Shown here: piece after piece, positions 28,222 through 38,423 of the stretch
Position numbering within the stretch: the first letter of the stretch is position 1
How the letters are laid out: every line of letters starts with the position of its first letter
The notes under the pieces: model-generated
The model's database searches: none
Told to the model about the DNA's origin: nothing
The model's input: the letters and a program-made list of their open reading frames with translations, nothing else
NCBI RefSeq assembly: GCF_022678485.1
Contig: NZ_JALBYP010000026.1
Coordinates: forward strand, 62,001-126,000
Reading direction: 5' to 3'
DNA from: Aliiroseovarius sediminis
Lineage (GTDB): Bacteria > Pseudomonadota > Alphaproteobacteria > Rhodobacterales > Rhodobacteraceae
Length of the DNA stretch: 64,000 nt
Translations under genes and position numbers: made by a program

Positions 28222-29102
28222 GGCCGCCCCGTCAGAAAGGGGTGATCGAGGGCGATGACCTGAGGCGCGTCCGCGCCCAGCGTCATGGCAAGCCAGCCGG
28301 CAAGCGCGCGTGCATCCGTGTCGCGCGGCCCGTCAACAGCATCCAGAACCAGTTTCGAGGGCGCCCAGACACTGATCTGGTCGTTCTTCACGCCCCAGTC
28401 CAGCTCGGTCCGTGTGCCGACGACCACGCAGCGCGGGTCAATAGCCGCCAGGCGCCATGCGTTCTGTTCGATGGCCAGAAGGTCGATATGCCGCTGCGCC
28501 GTCGCCTGCCCCACCTGCGGGACGGTATGCGCGCCCGTGCCGACACACAGGACAAAGGCGTGCGGGTCAGCACGCAGCCGGTCGACAAGGTCCGGCAGTT
28601 TGGCGTCCGTGAAGACCGCATCCTCGACAAACAGGATCACCGGAGCGCTGACTGGATCATCGGTCGCGCTTGGCGCGGCTGCTTGGCGCGTGCGCACGAT
28701 CTCAACCCCCAGCTTGCCGGGGCCGCGGTCAAGTTTCTCGATCCGCAGAAACACGCGGAGGGGTTGCGGGGCGGTTAAGATCCGGTCCGCGATCCGCTCG
28801 GCCAGTGTTTCCAGCAGGTTCAGACGCTCGGCCGCAAGCTCGGCCGCAATAGCGTCGGTGATCGTGTCATAGGAAAGGATATCGTCCACGTCGTCGGTCT
28901 GCGCGCCGTCACTGGGCGCGACTTCGACCACGACGCTGAAGCTGAGCCGTTGGGTGGTGTCGCGTTCGGACTGAAAGGCGCCGATCTCGACTTCGACGAT
29001 ATGATCGCGCAGGGAAATGCGGTCGGGCGGGTTGCCCGCGTCGCCCTCTTGGCTTGCGCGCTGGTCAAGTGCAGCAAAGGCGATGGATGTGTCGTCCGTC
29101 AT
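28218..29102 (-). CDS. folB: dihydroneopterin aldolase with extra C-terminal domain
   Basis: A 294-aa protein. Residues about 29-140 are a FolB domain (ISLRDHIVEVEIGAFQSER, later LLETLAERIADRIL and RIEKLDRGPG), which cleaves dihydroneopterin to the hydroxymethylpterin and glycolaldehyde. Residues about 152-294 form a separate alpha/beta domain (VILFVEDAVFTDAKLPDL, LAAIDPRCVVVGTR, LAGWLAMTLGAD) that I cannot place in a family. Normal FolB is about 120 aa. ATG at 29102 is chosen by family length. First gene of the folB-folP-glmM operon. Confidence 0.85.
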   Translation of the reverse strand: MTDDTSIAFAALDQRASQEGDAGNPPDRISLRDHIVEVEIGAFQSERDTTQRLSFSVVVEVAPSDGAQTDDVDDILSYDTITDAIAAELAAERLNLLETLAERIADRILTAPQPLRVFLRIEKLDRGPGKLGVEIVRTRQAAAPSATDDPVSAPVILFVEDAVFTDAKLPDLVDRLRADPHAFVLCVGTGAHTVPQVGQATAQRHIDLLAIEQNAWRLAAIDPRCVVVGTRTELDWGVKNDQISVWAPSKLVLDAVDGPRDTDARALAGWLAMTLGADAPQVIALDHPFLTGRP

Positions 29103-29200
29103 TTTGACCCTCGTCCAGAATGGGGGCACATTGCCCTTATCCGGCACCCGATGACCAGTGCAAAACGAACAGGTCCAAGCCGTTTCGGGCCAGAAACACG

Positions 29201-29863
29201 CTAGCGATAGAAGCGATGAATGCCGATCTTGGTCGTATGGGTCAGCCTTTTGGCCCAGACGGGTGCGACGGCGCTGGTGTGATAGTGGGTTGCCCCGCCG
29301 GTCAAGGCGCGTTCGGTCCCATCCAGCATGGCGCGGGCAATCTTACCCAGACGGGCGAAGGACGCGGGTTCGTTGATCACCTCGGGTCGCCCGTCACAGG
29401 TGAACGTGAACTGGCACGCAAACTTACGTCCCGTTCCTTGCTTGATCACCCCGCAGACCGAATTGGGATAGCGCGGATTGTCTACCCGGTTCAGGATCAC
29501 CTCGGCCACAGCAAATTGCCCCTTCAGCGTTTCACCACGGGCTTCGAAATACAGCGCCTCGGTCATGCAGCGCCATTCGGCGTCTTGCTGCGGGCGGGGC
29601 TGTGTAGACAACCATTTGGTGGAGTATTTGGAGGATAGGACCTCGCCCCCCTGTTTGACTGACCGCGCGGTCGGCAAGGTGCCCAAAGCGGCGATCCGGT
29701 CACCTGTCATCGCCCCTACGCCTGCCCGGTCTTGCGACAATAAAAGCCCGAACGGATTAGCGTTCGCTTGGGCCACACCGTCTGTACCAGCCGATGCCGG
29801 AGCCGTTAACATGGTCAGCGCGACGCAAACTGACGCCGCCATCTTCATAAGAAGTTGGTTCAT
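29201..29863 (-). CDS. SleB-type cell wall hydrolase
   Basis: A 220-aa exported protein. The signal peptide ([20 protein letters not shown] to about APASA) is followed by a linker of about 70 residues and a Hydrolase_2 (SleB/CwlJ) domain containing the catalytic Glu in [12 protein letters not shown], then [21 protein letters not shown] and [13 protein letters not shown]. Expected role: lytic transglycosylase-like cleavage of peptidoglycan in the periplasm. GGGGGAAACGA lies ahead of the ATG at 29863. Monocistronic between folB and the PPDK-like gene. Confidence 0.9.
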   Translation of the reverse strand: MNQLLMKMAASVCVALTMLTAPASAGTDGVAQANANPFGLLLSQDRAGVGAMTGDRIAALGTLPTARSVKQGGEVLSSKYSTKWLSTQPRPQQDAEWRCMTEALYFEARGETLKGQFAVAEVILNRVDNPRYPNSVCGVIKQGTGRKFACQFTFTCDGRPEVINEPASFARLGKIARAMLDGTERALTGGATHYHTSAVAPVWAKRLTHTTKIGIHRFYR

Positions 29864-30015
29864 TTCGTTTCCCCCACACCTTTTGGGTTCAGGTGACGTG
29901 CGGTTGAATAGCAAAAAAAGCGCCAATGCGTCCAGCCCGGCAGGTTGTCACAGTGTAAAGGCGCAGAAACACGGCGAAACCACGTGTATATCACCGTTTT
30001 TATTGCTTTTTTAAA

Positions 30016-32565
30016 TCAATCAGTTGCAAGATCTTTTCGCACATAATCTTCCAACGCCAAATGGGCAGCGGCGAGCCGCGCCACCGGCACGCGGAAAGGG
30101 GAGCACGAAACATAGTCGAACCCGGCATCACGGCAGAATCGGATTGATTCTGGGTTGCCGCCATGTTCGCCGCAGATTGATAGGGTCAGGTCGCGGTCCA
30201 CGTCCCGTCCGCGGGCGGCACCGATTTGCAAAAGCTCGCCCACACCATCGGTGTCCAGCGTGTGAAACGGGTCCTCTTCATACACGCCTTGCGACACATA
30301 TTCGCCCATGAACCGACCCGCGTCGTCGCGCGACAGACCATAAGTCATTTGGGTCAGGTCATTGGTGCCAAAGGACAGAAACGCGGCGTGTTGCGCAATC
30401 TCGCCCGCCCTAAGCGCTGCGCGCGGAGTTTCGACCATCACGCCCAACCGATAGGTGAAATCCGCACCGGTTTCGATCCGCACTTCGGCGGCAACCGCAT
30501 CAACACGGGCTTTCACGATCTCGACCTCGCGCTTGGCTGACACAAGTGGGATCATCACCTCGGGCACAACCGGATCACCGCGCTTTGATGCCTCGACCGT
30601 TGCTTCGAAAATGGCGCGGGCCTGCATATCATAGATCTCGGGCACAGTGATGCCCAGCCGCACACCGCGCATTCCCAACATCGGATTGAATTCGCGCAGG
30701 CCCGCGACACGCCGTTCGACATCGCGCAGGGGCAAGTCAAGTGCCTCGGCCAGTTCGCGCAGACCTTCGCGCCCATGTGGCAGGAATTCGTGCAACGGTG
30801 GATCGAACAGCCGGATGCAGACGGGCAGACCCTGCATGATCTCGAACAGCTCGGTGAAATCGGCGCGCTGCATGGGCAGCAGGCGGTCGAGTGCCGCGCG
30901 GCGGTCATCGGCATGGTCAGCAAACACCATTTCGCGCATGGCCAGAAGGCGGTCATCGTCGATGAACATATGTTCGGTGCGGCACAAGCCGATCCCTTCG
31001 GCGGCAAACATCCTTGCGTTGCGCGCATCGGGCGGCGTGTCGGCATTGGCCCGAACGCCGATGTCGCGAAAGTCATCCGCCCATTCCATAAGCGTCTGAA
31101 ACGCGATGCCCAGTTCTGGCGACAACATGGTGACGGCGCCTGCATATGCCTCGCCGGTAGAGCCATCGATGCTGATCACATCACCTTCGGTGAAGCTGCG
31201 CCCATCACGAGTGGCGAGCTTGCGTTGCTTTTCGTCGATCATCAGATCCTGCGCCCCAACCACGCAGGGCAGACCCAGCCCCCGTGCAATCACCGCTGCA
31301 TGGCTGGTGATCCCGCCGCGAACGGTCAGGATACCCCGCGCGGCGTGCATGCCGCGGATATCCTCGGGGCTGGTTTCGCTGCGCACAAGGATGCAATCGT
31401 CCCCCTTCGCCGCCGCAGCCTGCGCCGCGCGGGCGTTGAACACAATCTTCCCAGTCGCCGCGCCGGGACTGGCGGCGATGCCCAGCCCGAAGCGATCACG
31501 TTTGTCCGTGGGGTCGAACTGGCTGTGCAACAGTTCGCTGAGCGCGCGGGGCGGGATGCGCAGAACGGCATCTTCACGGCTAATGATCCCGTCATTGGCC
31601 AGTGACACCGCGATGCGCACATTTGCGCGTTCGCTGCGCTGGACTCGCACGGCGTCAAGGATAAACAGCTCTTCATTATCGATGGTGAACTCGATCTCCA
31701 TCTCTTCGCGCAGGCGGGTGCGACACAGATCACCGAATTTGACAAGGTTCGCGAAATTCTCGGGCAGAACCTCTTCGATCGAGCGTCCGCGCGAATCTTT
31801 CGTCAGATACATGACGTCGCGATCACCCTCTTCGGCCAAGGCGTCCCGACCTTGGCTTTTGCACAGATACCGCCCACGGATTTTGCGATGCCCGGTACGG
31901 CCATCCACGAATTTGATCACACCCGAGCCGCAGGTATTCTGCCCCACGCCCAGCGCCATTTTCTGAACCACAAGCCCCAGCCCCGCATCCGCCGGCGCCC
32001 CCTTGGCCTGCCTGAGCAGACGCGCAGTGGTGCCTTCCCAAGCGCGTGCCATGGAGCGCAGGATTTCGGCCAGTTGCTCTTTCGGGTCTTGCGGAAAATA
32101 GCTTTCCGTTTCCTCTTCATAAAGCTCAAGCGCGGCGCGCAGCGCGTCATCGGTGGCAATCGAAAAAGTTTCGAATTCGTCCGGGTCAAGGCGGCCAACA
32201 TGCACCGCATAGGCTTGGATAAACCGCAAATAAAGCGCGTTCGCCGCCACCTCGCCATGGGTACTTGTCAGCTTGGCATGCACGGCGTCGTTCATCCCGA
32301 TATTCAGAATGGCGCCGGGGCCGCCCCAGTCGGGGTCCTCTGACGACGGCCGCACCGAGACAAGAGGATCGGGGCCGAAAAGCGCCAGCATCGCGTCCAG
32401 ATCGGGCATATCGCCCGTGGAAATGCGGTGAACGGCATCAAAGCTCAGCGCGACGGTGCGCGGTACTGGCATATCAAGCCGGATCAGACGTTGCAGGCAC
32501 TTTGCCCGCCCGCCGTGGCGCGCATCTTCAATGGTCGCCGATGGTGTGATCTCTGTAAAGGTCAT
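30016..32565 (-). CDS. pyruvate phosphate dikinase-like PEP-utilising protein
   Basis: An 849-aa three-part protein. The central swivelling domain has the phospho-His motif RGGITSHAAVIARGLG (near residue 418), and the PEP/pyruvate barrel is intact: GLCRTEHMF, FGTNDLTQMTYGLSRDDA and CGEHGGNPES. The N-terminal ATP-grasp-like domain is altered: the RSGA/SMPGMM loop reads RPSS/GGPGAI, and the GEYL and QGED elements read GRYL and QGRD. It may therefore not be a normal ATP-using PPDK. ATG at 32565 follows from family alignment. It sits 82 bp behind glyS. A true ppdK may exist elsewhere. Confidence 0.8.
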   Translation of the reverse strand: MTFTEITPSATIEDARHGGRAKCLQRLIRLDMPVPRTVALSFDAVHRISTGDMPDLDAMLALFGPDPLVSVRPSSEDPDWGGPGAILNIGMNDAVHAKLTSTHGEVAANALYLRFIQAYAVHVGRLDPDEFETFSIATDDALRAALELYEEETESYFPQDPKEQLAEILRSMARAWEGTTARLLRQAKGAPADAGLGLVVQKMALGVGQNTCGSGVIKFVDGRTGHRKIRGRYLCKSQGRDALAEEGDRDVMYLTKDSRGRSIEEVLPENFANLVKFGDLCRTRLREEMEIEFTIDNEELFILDAVRVQRSERANVRIAVSLANDGIISREDAVLRIPPRALSELLHSQFDPTDKRDRFGLGIAASPGAATGKIVFNARAAQAAAAKGDDCILVRSETSPEDIRGMHAARGILTVRGGITSHAAVIARGLGLPCVVGAQDLMIDEKQRKLATRDGRSFTEGDVISIDGSTGEAYAGAVTMLSPELGIAFQTLMEWADDFRDIGVRANADTPPDARNARMFAAEGIGLCRTEHMFIDDDRLLAMREMVFADHADDRRAALDRLLPMQRADFTELFEIMQGLPVCIRLFDPPLHEFLPHGREGLRELAEALDLPLRDVERRVAGLREFNPMLGMRGVRLGITVPEIYDMQARAIFEATVEASKRGDPVVPEVMIPLVSAKREVEIVKARVDAVAAEVRIETGADFTYRLGVMVETPRAALRAGEIAQHAAFLSFGTNDLTQMTYGLSRDDAGRFMGEYVSQGVYEEDPFHTLDTDGVGELLQIGAARGRDVDRDLTLSICGEHGGNPESIRFCRDAGFDYVSCSPFRVPVARLAAAHLALEDYVRKDLATD

Positions 32566-32647
32566 GTTACCCGATTTCTGCAACGCAGCACTCAGATTAC
32601 CATAACGTGCAGATCGCATCGCACAAGAGTTAGCCTTGCACCCCGCG

Positions 32648-34873
32648 TCAGCCTTCGATGCGCGACAGGTCCGCAACCCCCGCACTGATGACACGGATGC
32701 GCGCCAACAGGTTCAAACGATTGCGACGGACGATCTGATTGTCAGTGTTAATCTGGACCGCTTCGAAAAACGCATCAATGGGGGCACGCAGCGCGGCTAG
32801 GGCGGCCATAGCGGCCGCGAAATCCTCGGCCTCGATCGCGGGTTTGATGGCCGCCTCGGCCACGTCAAGGGCCGCGAACAGGGCTTTTTCCTCGGCCGCA
32901 TCAGCGAATTTGACATCCGCCCCATAGGAGTATTCGACCCCGTCCTTCTGCTCGGCCTGCGCCAGAATATTGGCCGCGCGTTTGACCCCTAGCAGCAGGT
33001 TTTCACCATCGTCCGTGGCAAGAAACGCGCCCAGCGCCTCGGCCCGTTTGACCAGCAGGGTCAGGTCGTCATTGCCTGGCATCGCAAGGCAGGCGTCGAT
33101 CACGTCATGGCGCACGCCCTTGTCGCGCAGGTGCACCTTCAACCGGTCATGGAAAAAGTCCAGCAGGTCATGCGCGATGTCGGGCAGGATGTCTTTCACC
33201 TTCTCAAGATGTTTGGACAGAGTGCCATCGAAATGATCCAAAACCGTGCGGATGGCCGCGCCGAACACGCCGTGTTTCGCGATTTCGTTGTCCAGATCGC
33301 GCAGCAACGCCTGCCGCACCGACCCGTTTTCGTTCAACGCGATCTCATGGCGTAAGACTTGGGCATCGAAAAGCTTGACCAGCGACAGGCGCAGGTCGTT
33401 GTTCAGGATCAACCGGATCACCCCAAGGGCCGCGCGACGCAGCGCGAACGGGTCTTTCGATCCCGTAGGCTTTTCGTCGATGGCCCAGAACCCGGTCAGA
33501 ATATCCAACTTGTCAGCCAGCGCGACCGCAACAGACACGGGCGCCGAGGGCACATCATCCGTCGGCCCAAGGGGGGAATAATGGTCCAGCGCCGCATCTG
33601 CGACCTGCGCAGAATAACCCGCCGAAGTGGCATAATACTTGCCCATCAAGCCCTGAAGTTCGGGGAACTCATACACCATTTCGGACGAGAGATCGGCCTT
33701 GGCCCAACGCGCGGCCTGTTCTGTCAGGTCCGTGTCGGCGTCAACCAAGGGCGCAATAGCGCGGGCCAATTGGGCAATACGTTCGATCCGTTCGCCCTGC
33801 GTGCCCAGTTTGTTATGAAACGTCACGTTTGACAGGCTGCCCAACCACGCCTGCCCGCCGGTTTCCGCGATGCGCAGGTCATTTTCCCAGAAGAATTTCG
33901 CATCGGCCAGACGGGCCGACAACACCTTCTGATTGCCGGCCAGAATAGTGGCCCCGTGGTCGGCGGTTTCACGGTTAGCGACGGTCACGAATTTCTCGAT
34001 CAGGTCAGATTTAGGGTTCTTCACCGAAAAGAACTTCTGATGTTCACGCATCGAGGACTGAAGCACTTCAGGCGGCAGTGGAATGAATTCATCGTCAATA
34101 TCGCCGATCAACACGACGGGCCATTCGACCAGCCCCGCGACTTCGGCCAGCAGACCCTTGTCCTCGACGATTTCCAGCCCTTGGGCGAAGGCAGCGTTCT
34201 GCGCTTCGGCCCAGATATGATCGGCACGTTCTTCCGGCGACAGGATGACTTTGGCGGCTTTCAGTTTGGCTTCGTAATCGGCAAAGCCCGTTACGGCGAA
34301 GCGGCCGGGGGCCATGAAGCGATGACCTTCGGTGGTGTCGCCTGCCTTGATCCCGTCAATATCCACCGGCACGATGCTTGCGCCTGCCTCATCCGACAAA
34401 AGACACAGGATCGAGTGCAAGGGCCGCACCCACCGCAGGCTGCCCGCGCCCCAACGCATCGACTTGGGCCACGGGAAGTTGCGGATCGTGGCTTCCAGAA
34501 CCTCGGCGACGATCTCGGCGGCGGGGCGGCCTTTCTTTTCGATCAGCGCGAAATAGACCGGTCCTTTCGGGGTTTCACGTTCCTCAAGCTGGTCGCGGGT
34601 CAGGCCAGCGCCGCGCAGGAAGCCTTCAATGGCCTTGTCAGGCGCGCCCACTTTCGGGCCCTTGCGTTCTTCGCGCGTGTCAGGCGATTTGTCCAACAGC
34701 CCTTCGATTGCCAGCGTCAAGCGGCGTGGTGTCGACAACGCGTGGGCACCAGCATAGGTCAACCCCGCCTCGACCAGACCATCGGTCACAAGTTTTTTCA
34801 GATCATCCGCGGCGCGTTTCTGCATCCGCGCCGGGATTTCTTCGGAAAAGAGTTCAATCAGCAGGTCGGGCAT
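32648..34873 (-). CDS. glyS: glycine--tRNA ligase beta subunit
   Basis: A 741-aa tRNA-binding subunit of the alpha2-beta2 glycyl-tRNA synthetase. MPDLLIELFSEEIPARMQKR at the N-terminus and the GVRHDVIDACLAMPGNDDL and NILAQAEQKDG regions near the C-terminus, with the all-helical DALR-like tail, are diagnostic. The start is ATG at 34873; a GTG at 34882 that overlaps the preceding stop is possible. It is the third gene after glyQ and a small membrane gene. Confidence 0.96.
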   Translation of the reverse strand: MPDLLIELFSEEIPARMQKRAADDLKKLVTDGLVEAGLTYAGAHALSTPRRLTLAIEGLLDKSPDTREERKGPKVGAPDKAIEGFLRGAGLTRDQLEERETPKGPVYFALIEKKGRPAAEIVAEVLEATIRNFPWPKSMRWGAGSLRWVRPLHSILCLLSDEAGASIVPVDIDGIKAGDTTEGHRFMAPGRFAVTGFADYEAKLKAAKVILSPEERADHIWAEAQNAAFAQGLEIVEDKGLLAEVAGLVEWPVVLIGDIDDEFIPLPPEVLQSSMREHQKFFSVKNPKSDLIEKFVTVANRETADHGATILAGNQKVLSARLADAKFFWENDLRIAETGGQAWLGSLSNVTFHNKLGTQGERIERIAQLARAIAPLVDADTDLTEQAARWAKADLSSEMVYEFPELQGLMGKYYATSAGYSAQVADAALDHYSPLGPTDDVPSAPVSVAVALADKLDILTGFWAIDEKPTGSKDPFALRRAALGVIRLILNNDLRLSLVKLFDAQVLRHEIALNENGSVRQALLRDLDNEIAKHGVFGAAIRTVLDHFDGTLSKHLEKVKDILPDIAHDLLDFFHDRLKVHLRDKGVRHDVIDACLAMPGNDDLTLLVKRAEALGAFLATDDGENLLLGVKRAANILAQAEQKDGVEYSYGADVKFADAAEEKALFAALDVAEAAIKPAIEAEDFAAAMAALAALRAPIDAFFEAVQINTDNQIVRRNRLNLLARIRVISAGVADLSRIEG

Positions 34874-34878
34874 ATCGT

Positions 34879-35346
34879 TCACTCGCTGTATTTTTCGTTC
34901 AGCTGGTGCCAGGCATAACCCCGGCCATCGGGAAAGATCGCGACCACGCGATCCACCCCGTCCTGAATATTGCGTTCGCCCAGAAAGGCGATCGCCTCGC
35001 CGGTTTCAAGGGCCGCACCGATCTGGCTGGCGTCAAAGCAATCAAACCAGTTGGGCGCGGTCAGGGGCGTGGCGTTTTCATAGGTCTCAAACGTCTCGGT
35101 CAGCATCGCAAGGCTCATCGTCGTGGTGAAACAGCCCCGAAACCGAAGCGGAGAGCTATCGGCGTCGATCCCCTGAAAGCTGTCATAAAGCACAACTTCT
35201 GGTTCGCCCGTCACGACATTCGTCATACGCAATTCGGTGTCCGACGACACGTCGTCATAGAACGCATAAAGTTGCAGCCAGTAGATGGCGATGCCCGCGA
35301 TCAGTGCCGTTACCACGATGAATATTCCAATGATCCTGCCGCTCAC
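34879..35346 (-). CDS. DUF6446-like small membrane-anchored protein between glyQ and glyS
   Basis: A 155-aa protein starting with GTG at 35346, which overlaps the glyQ stop as GTGA (35343-35346). One N-terminal helix ([20 protein letters not shown]) anchors a soluble domain that has paired Cys (FRGCFTT and NWFDCFD) and ends in [16 protein letters not shown]. It resembles the DUF6446 family that in Rhodobacterales sits between glyQ and glyS; that family assignment is from memory. Function unknown. A periplasmic location with a Cys pair is inferred. Confidence 0.72.
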   Translation of the reverse strand: MSGRIIGIFIVVTALIAGIAIYWLQLYAFYDDVSSDTELRMTNVVTGEPEVVLYDSFQGIDADSSPLRFRGCFTTTMSLAMLTETFETYENATPLTAPNWFDCFDASQIGAALETGEAIAFLGERNIQDGVDRVVAIFPDGRGYAWHQLNEKYSE

Positions 35347-36284
35347 GCCGCGTTCCCGTCTGTCCAGCCGCCGGCGCGGGTCTGCACGAAGGCATCCGCA
35401 CACAGTTTGGCCAGCGCGCGCACCCGCCCGATATAGGCCTGACGCTCGGTGACTGAAATCACGCCGCGCGCATCCAGCAGGTTGAACAAGTGGCTGGCCT
35501 TGATGCATTGATCATAAGCGGGATGCGCCATGACGATGCGTTTGCCGGTTTTTGGGTCCACCGGGGCCTGATCAAGGATGGCTTTGCATTCGGCCTCGGC
35601 CTCTTCGAACTGTTTCAGCAGAACATCGGTATTGGCCACGTCGAAATTCCAACGGGCATATTCTTCCTCGGTCTGCTTGAACACGTCACCATAGCTCAGC
35701 GGGATCGGTGCGCCGGGGTCGTTGAACGGCATGTCCATGACGTGATCGACGCCAAGGATATACATCGCCAGACGCTCGATCCCATAGGTCAGCTCGCCCG
35801 AGACCGGGTGGCAGTCATGGCCGCCAACTTGCTGGAAATAGGTGAACTGGCTGACTTCCATACCGTCGCACCAGACTTCCCAGCCAAGACCCCAGGCGCC
35901 CAGCGTGGGGCTTTCCCAGTCATCTTCGACGAAACGGATGTCGTGCAGGTCCATATCGATTCCGATGGCCTGCAACGAGCCAAGATACAGGTCTTGCAGA
36001 TCGGGCGGGCTGGGTTTGATCAGCACCTGATACTGATAATAATGCTGCAACCGGTTCGGGTTCTCGCCATAGCGCCCGTCGGTCGGGCGGCGTGAGGGCT
36101 GCACGTAGGCCGCCGCCCATGGCTGCGGGCCGAGCGAGCGCAGGGTGGTGGCGGGATGGAAGGTGCCCGCGCCAACCTCCATGTCATAAGGTTGCAGCAT
36201 TGCGCAGCCTTGCGTGGCCCAGTAATTCTGAAGCCGCAGGATAATCTCTTGAAAACTTTTCGGACGCGTGTCGCTTTTGGCCAT
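35343..36284 (-). CDS. glyQ: glycine--tRNA ligase alpha subunit
   Basis: A 313-aa class II catalytic subunit. [20 protein letters not shown], then [18 protein letters not shown], and [20 protein letters not shown] are diagnostic of bacterial GlyQ. It activates glycine and acts with GlyS. The ATG at 36284 has AGGG just ahead; an ATG four codons upstream (36296) is also possible. First gene of the glyQ-DUF-glyS unit, divergent from the SPOR-domain protein across 262 bp in which I see no other gene. Confidence 0.96.
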   Translation of the reverse strand: MAKSDTRPKSFQEIILRLQNYWATQGCAMLQPYDMEVGAGTFHPATTLRSLGPQPWAAAYVQPSRRPTDGRYGENPNRLQHYYQYQVLIKPSPPDLQDLYLGSLQAIGIDMDLHDIRFVEDDWESPTLGAWGLGWEVWCDGMEVSQFTYFQQVGGHDCHPVSGELTYGIERLAMYILGVDHVMDMPFNDPGAPIPLSYGDVFKQTEEEYARWNFDVANTDVLLKQFEEAEAECKAILDQAPVDPKTGKRIVMAHPAYDQCIKASHLFNLLDARGVISVTERQAYIGRVRALAKLCADAFVQTRAGGWTDGNAA

Positions 36285-36546
36285 GGCCCTGCCCATCTGG
36301 TCGTTGCCGGAATGTCAGCCCTCAATACGGGCTGGGTCTGACCGGGTCAACGCGCGAAAAGGGGCGATTTTCCGCGATCAGGCGCATGTTTTGAACCCAA
36401 CCGCCGCGTTTCAGGTTAAAATTGACGAAGCCGCTGGACCCGCCCCGCGAAACTGTCATATTCCCATCTTGGAAATAACACGATCCGGGCATATCGCACG
36501 ATACGCCACAACAATTTCAAGCCGCGCCGGAAGGCCACGAGGTTCC

Positions 36547-38388
36547 ATGACGAAACGTATTGCTGCTGCCCTTTTCACCGGACTTGCGACAAGCTTGATC
36601 AGCCTGCCAGCAACGGCCCAGCAAGATACGCGAGCCGCATCCGGGACGCAGGCGGAAAACCTGTTCTGGATCCAGATCGAGGCGCAGCCTACCTTGGCCG
36701 AGGCCAACGATCGGGTGCGCAGCTATGCCGGGCGGCTGGACGGCGTGAACGGGTTTCGCATCGGTGGCAACTGGTATGGCATCATTCTGGGCCCATATAC
36801 CGAGGACGCCGCGAAAATCCAGCTTCGGTCCCTGAAAAACGCAGGCCTGATCCCGCGTGACAGCTTCATCACCTATTCCAATAAGCTGCGGCAGCAGTTC
36901 TGGCCGGTGGGCGTCAATGCGCTTGGCACCGAACCGCTGGCCGCTTCGGCGGAAACTGACACCGCCAGCAGCACGCCATCCTCGGCAGCCGGCGATCAAG
37001 TCGCGTCGGTGGCCCAACCCAACACATCCACACCCCAGACCCAACCCGAGCCGCCGCGCTTTGAAACCCGGCGCGAGGCGCTGAACAGCGAACGCCAGTT
37101 GGACCGCGCGCAACGCAAGGCGCTTCAGGTCGCGCTGAAATGGGAAGGGTATTACACCGCCGCCATCGACGGTGCATTCGGGGCGGGCACACGCCGGTCA
37201 ATGGCCGCATGGCAGTCTGATCGCGGCTATGACCCGACCGGCGTTCTGACCACTCGCCAGCGCGACGAGCTTTTAACAAGTTTTCAGACCATCATCGCCT
37301 CAATGGGCATCCGTCCTTACGAAGATCAAAAGGCCGGTATATCGGTCGCCATTCCCGGTGCGATGGTTGAATTTTCGCATTACGAAGCCCCGTTCGTCCA
37401 TTTCGACACCAAAGAAGACAGCGGCGTGCGCGTGCTTCTGATCAGCCAGACTGGCGATCAGAACACGCTTTACGGCCTTTACGACATTCTGCAATCGCTA
37501 GAGATCATGCCGGTCGACGGCCCGCGCCAGCGCCGGGACAGCTCGTTCACCATCGAAGGGACGGACGGCAAGATCACGTCCTATACCCAAGCCGAACTTG
37601 TGGATGGGACCGTCAAAGGCTTCACGCTGATTTGGCCGGTGGGGGACGAAAAGCGGCGCAATATGGTGCTGGGTGATATGAAAGCAAGCTTTGCCTCGCT
37701 TGGGCCACAAGCCTTGGCCGACAATGCAGGGCTGGATGCGGCAACCCAAAGTCTTGACCTTGTGTCAGGGTTGGATATCCGCAGGCCGAACCTGTCGCGG
37801 TCGGGCTTTTTCGTCGATGGGCAGGGTATGATCGTGACCACCGCCGCGGCCGTGCAGGAATGCGCGCGCATCACCATCGACGACGCTTATGATGCGGAAA
37901 TCGTTGCACTGGACGACGCGCACGGTCTGGCGCTGCTGAAACCCAAAGACCCGCTGGCCCCTTTGGCACATGCGGCGTTCCTGTCTGTCGACCCACGTCT
38001 GAAGTCGGATGTGGCAGTCGCAGGTTATTCCTTTGAAGGTCGGCTGAGCGCACCCAGCCTGACCTATGGCAGCCTGTCCGAGCTTGAGGGCCTGAACGGC
38101 GAGAACGAATTGAACCGCCTGACTTTGGCGGCCCTGCCGGGCGACGCGGGCGGGCCGGTTCTGGACGCCGGCGGCGCGGTGACGGGAATGCTGTTGCCCA
38201 ACCAAGCCCCCGCAGGCCGCAGTTTGCCCGAAGGCGTCAGCTTTGCGCTGGATGCCGCTTCGATCACGAAGTTCCTGTCCGACAATGGCGTCACGGCTCA
38301 GGCAACCGATCCGGTGGCCTCGATTGACCCGGTGGACCTGAACGCACGGGCGGCGGATATGACCGTTCTGGTTAGCTGCTGGAACTGA
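36547..38388 (+). CDS. SPOR / peptidoglycan-binding protein with inactive HtrA-like domain
   Basis: A 613-aa exported protein. Order: signal peptide (1-25), SPOR-like repeat (about 38-115, LFWIQIEAQPTLAEAND), Ser/Thr/Pro linker, PG_binding_1 domain (about 185-245, LQVALKWEGYYTAAIDGAFG), an unknown middle domain (about 255-390), and a trypsin-fold region (about 418-580). In the last, the HtrA landmarks are recognisable but all three catalytic positions are lost: VTTAAAV has Ala434 for His, DDAHGLALLK has Gly460 for Asp, PGDAGGPV has Ala534 for Ser. It is therefore probably a periplasmic wall-associated pseudoprotease, binding rather than cleaving. Start 36547 begins the signal peptide. Confidence 0.85.
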   Translation: MTKRIAAALFTGLATSLISLPATAQQDTRAASGTQAENLFWIQIEAQPTLAEANDRVRSYAGRLDGVNGFRIGGNWYGIILGPYTEDAAKIQLRSLKNAGLIPRDSFITYSNKLRQQFWPVGVNALGTEPLAASAETDTASSTPSSAAGDQVASVAQPNTSTPQTQPEPPRFETRREALNSERQLDRAQRKALQVALKWEGYYTAAIDGAFGAGTRRSMAAWQSDRGYDPTGVLTTRQRDELLTSFQTIIASMGIRPYEDQKAGISVAIPGAMVEFSHYEAPFVHFDTKEDSGVRVLLISQTGDQNTLYGLYDILQSLEIMPVDGPRQRRDSSFTIEGTDGKITSYTQAELVDGTVKGFTLIWPVGDEKRRNMVLGDMKASFASLGPQALADNAGLDAATQSLDLVSGLDIRRPNLSRSGFFVDGQGMIVTTAAAVQECARITIDDAYDAEIVALDDAHGLALLKPKDPLAPLAHAAFLSVDPRLKSDVAVAGYSFEGRLSAPSLTYGSLSELEGLNGENELNRLTLAALPGDAGGPVLDAGGAVTGMLLPNQAPAGRSLPEGVSFALDAASITKFLSDNGVTAQATDPVASIDPVDLNARAADMTVLVSCWN

Positions 38389-38423
38389 CCGACGTTTGCT
38401 TATCCTTGCGAACACCTGCTGCA

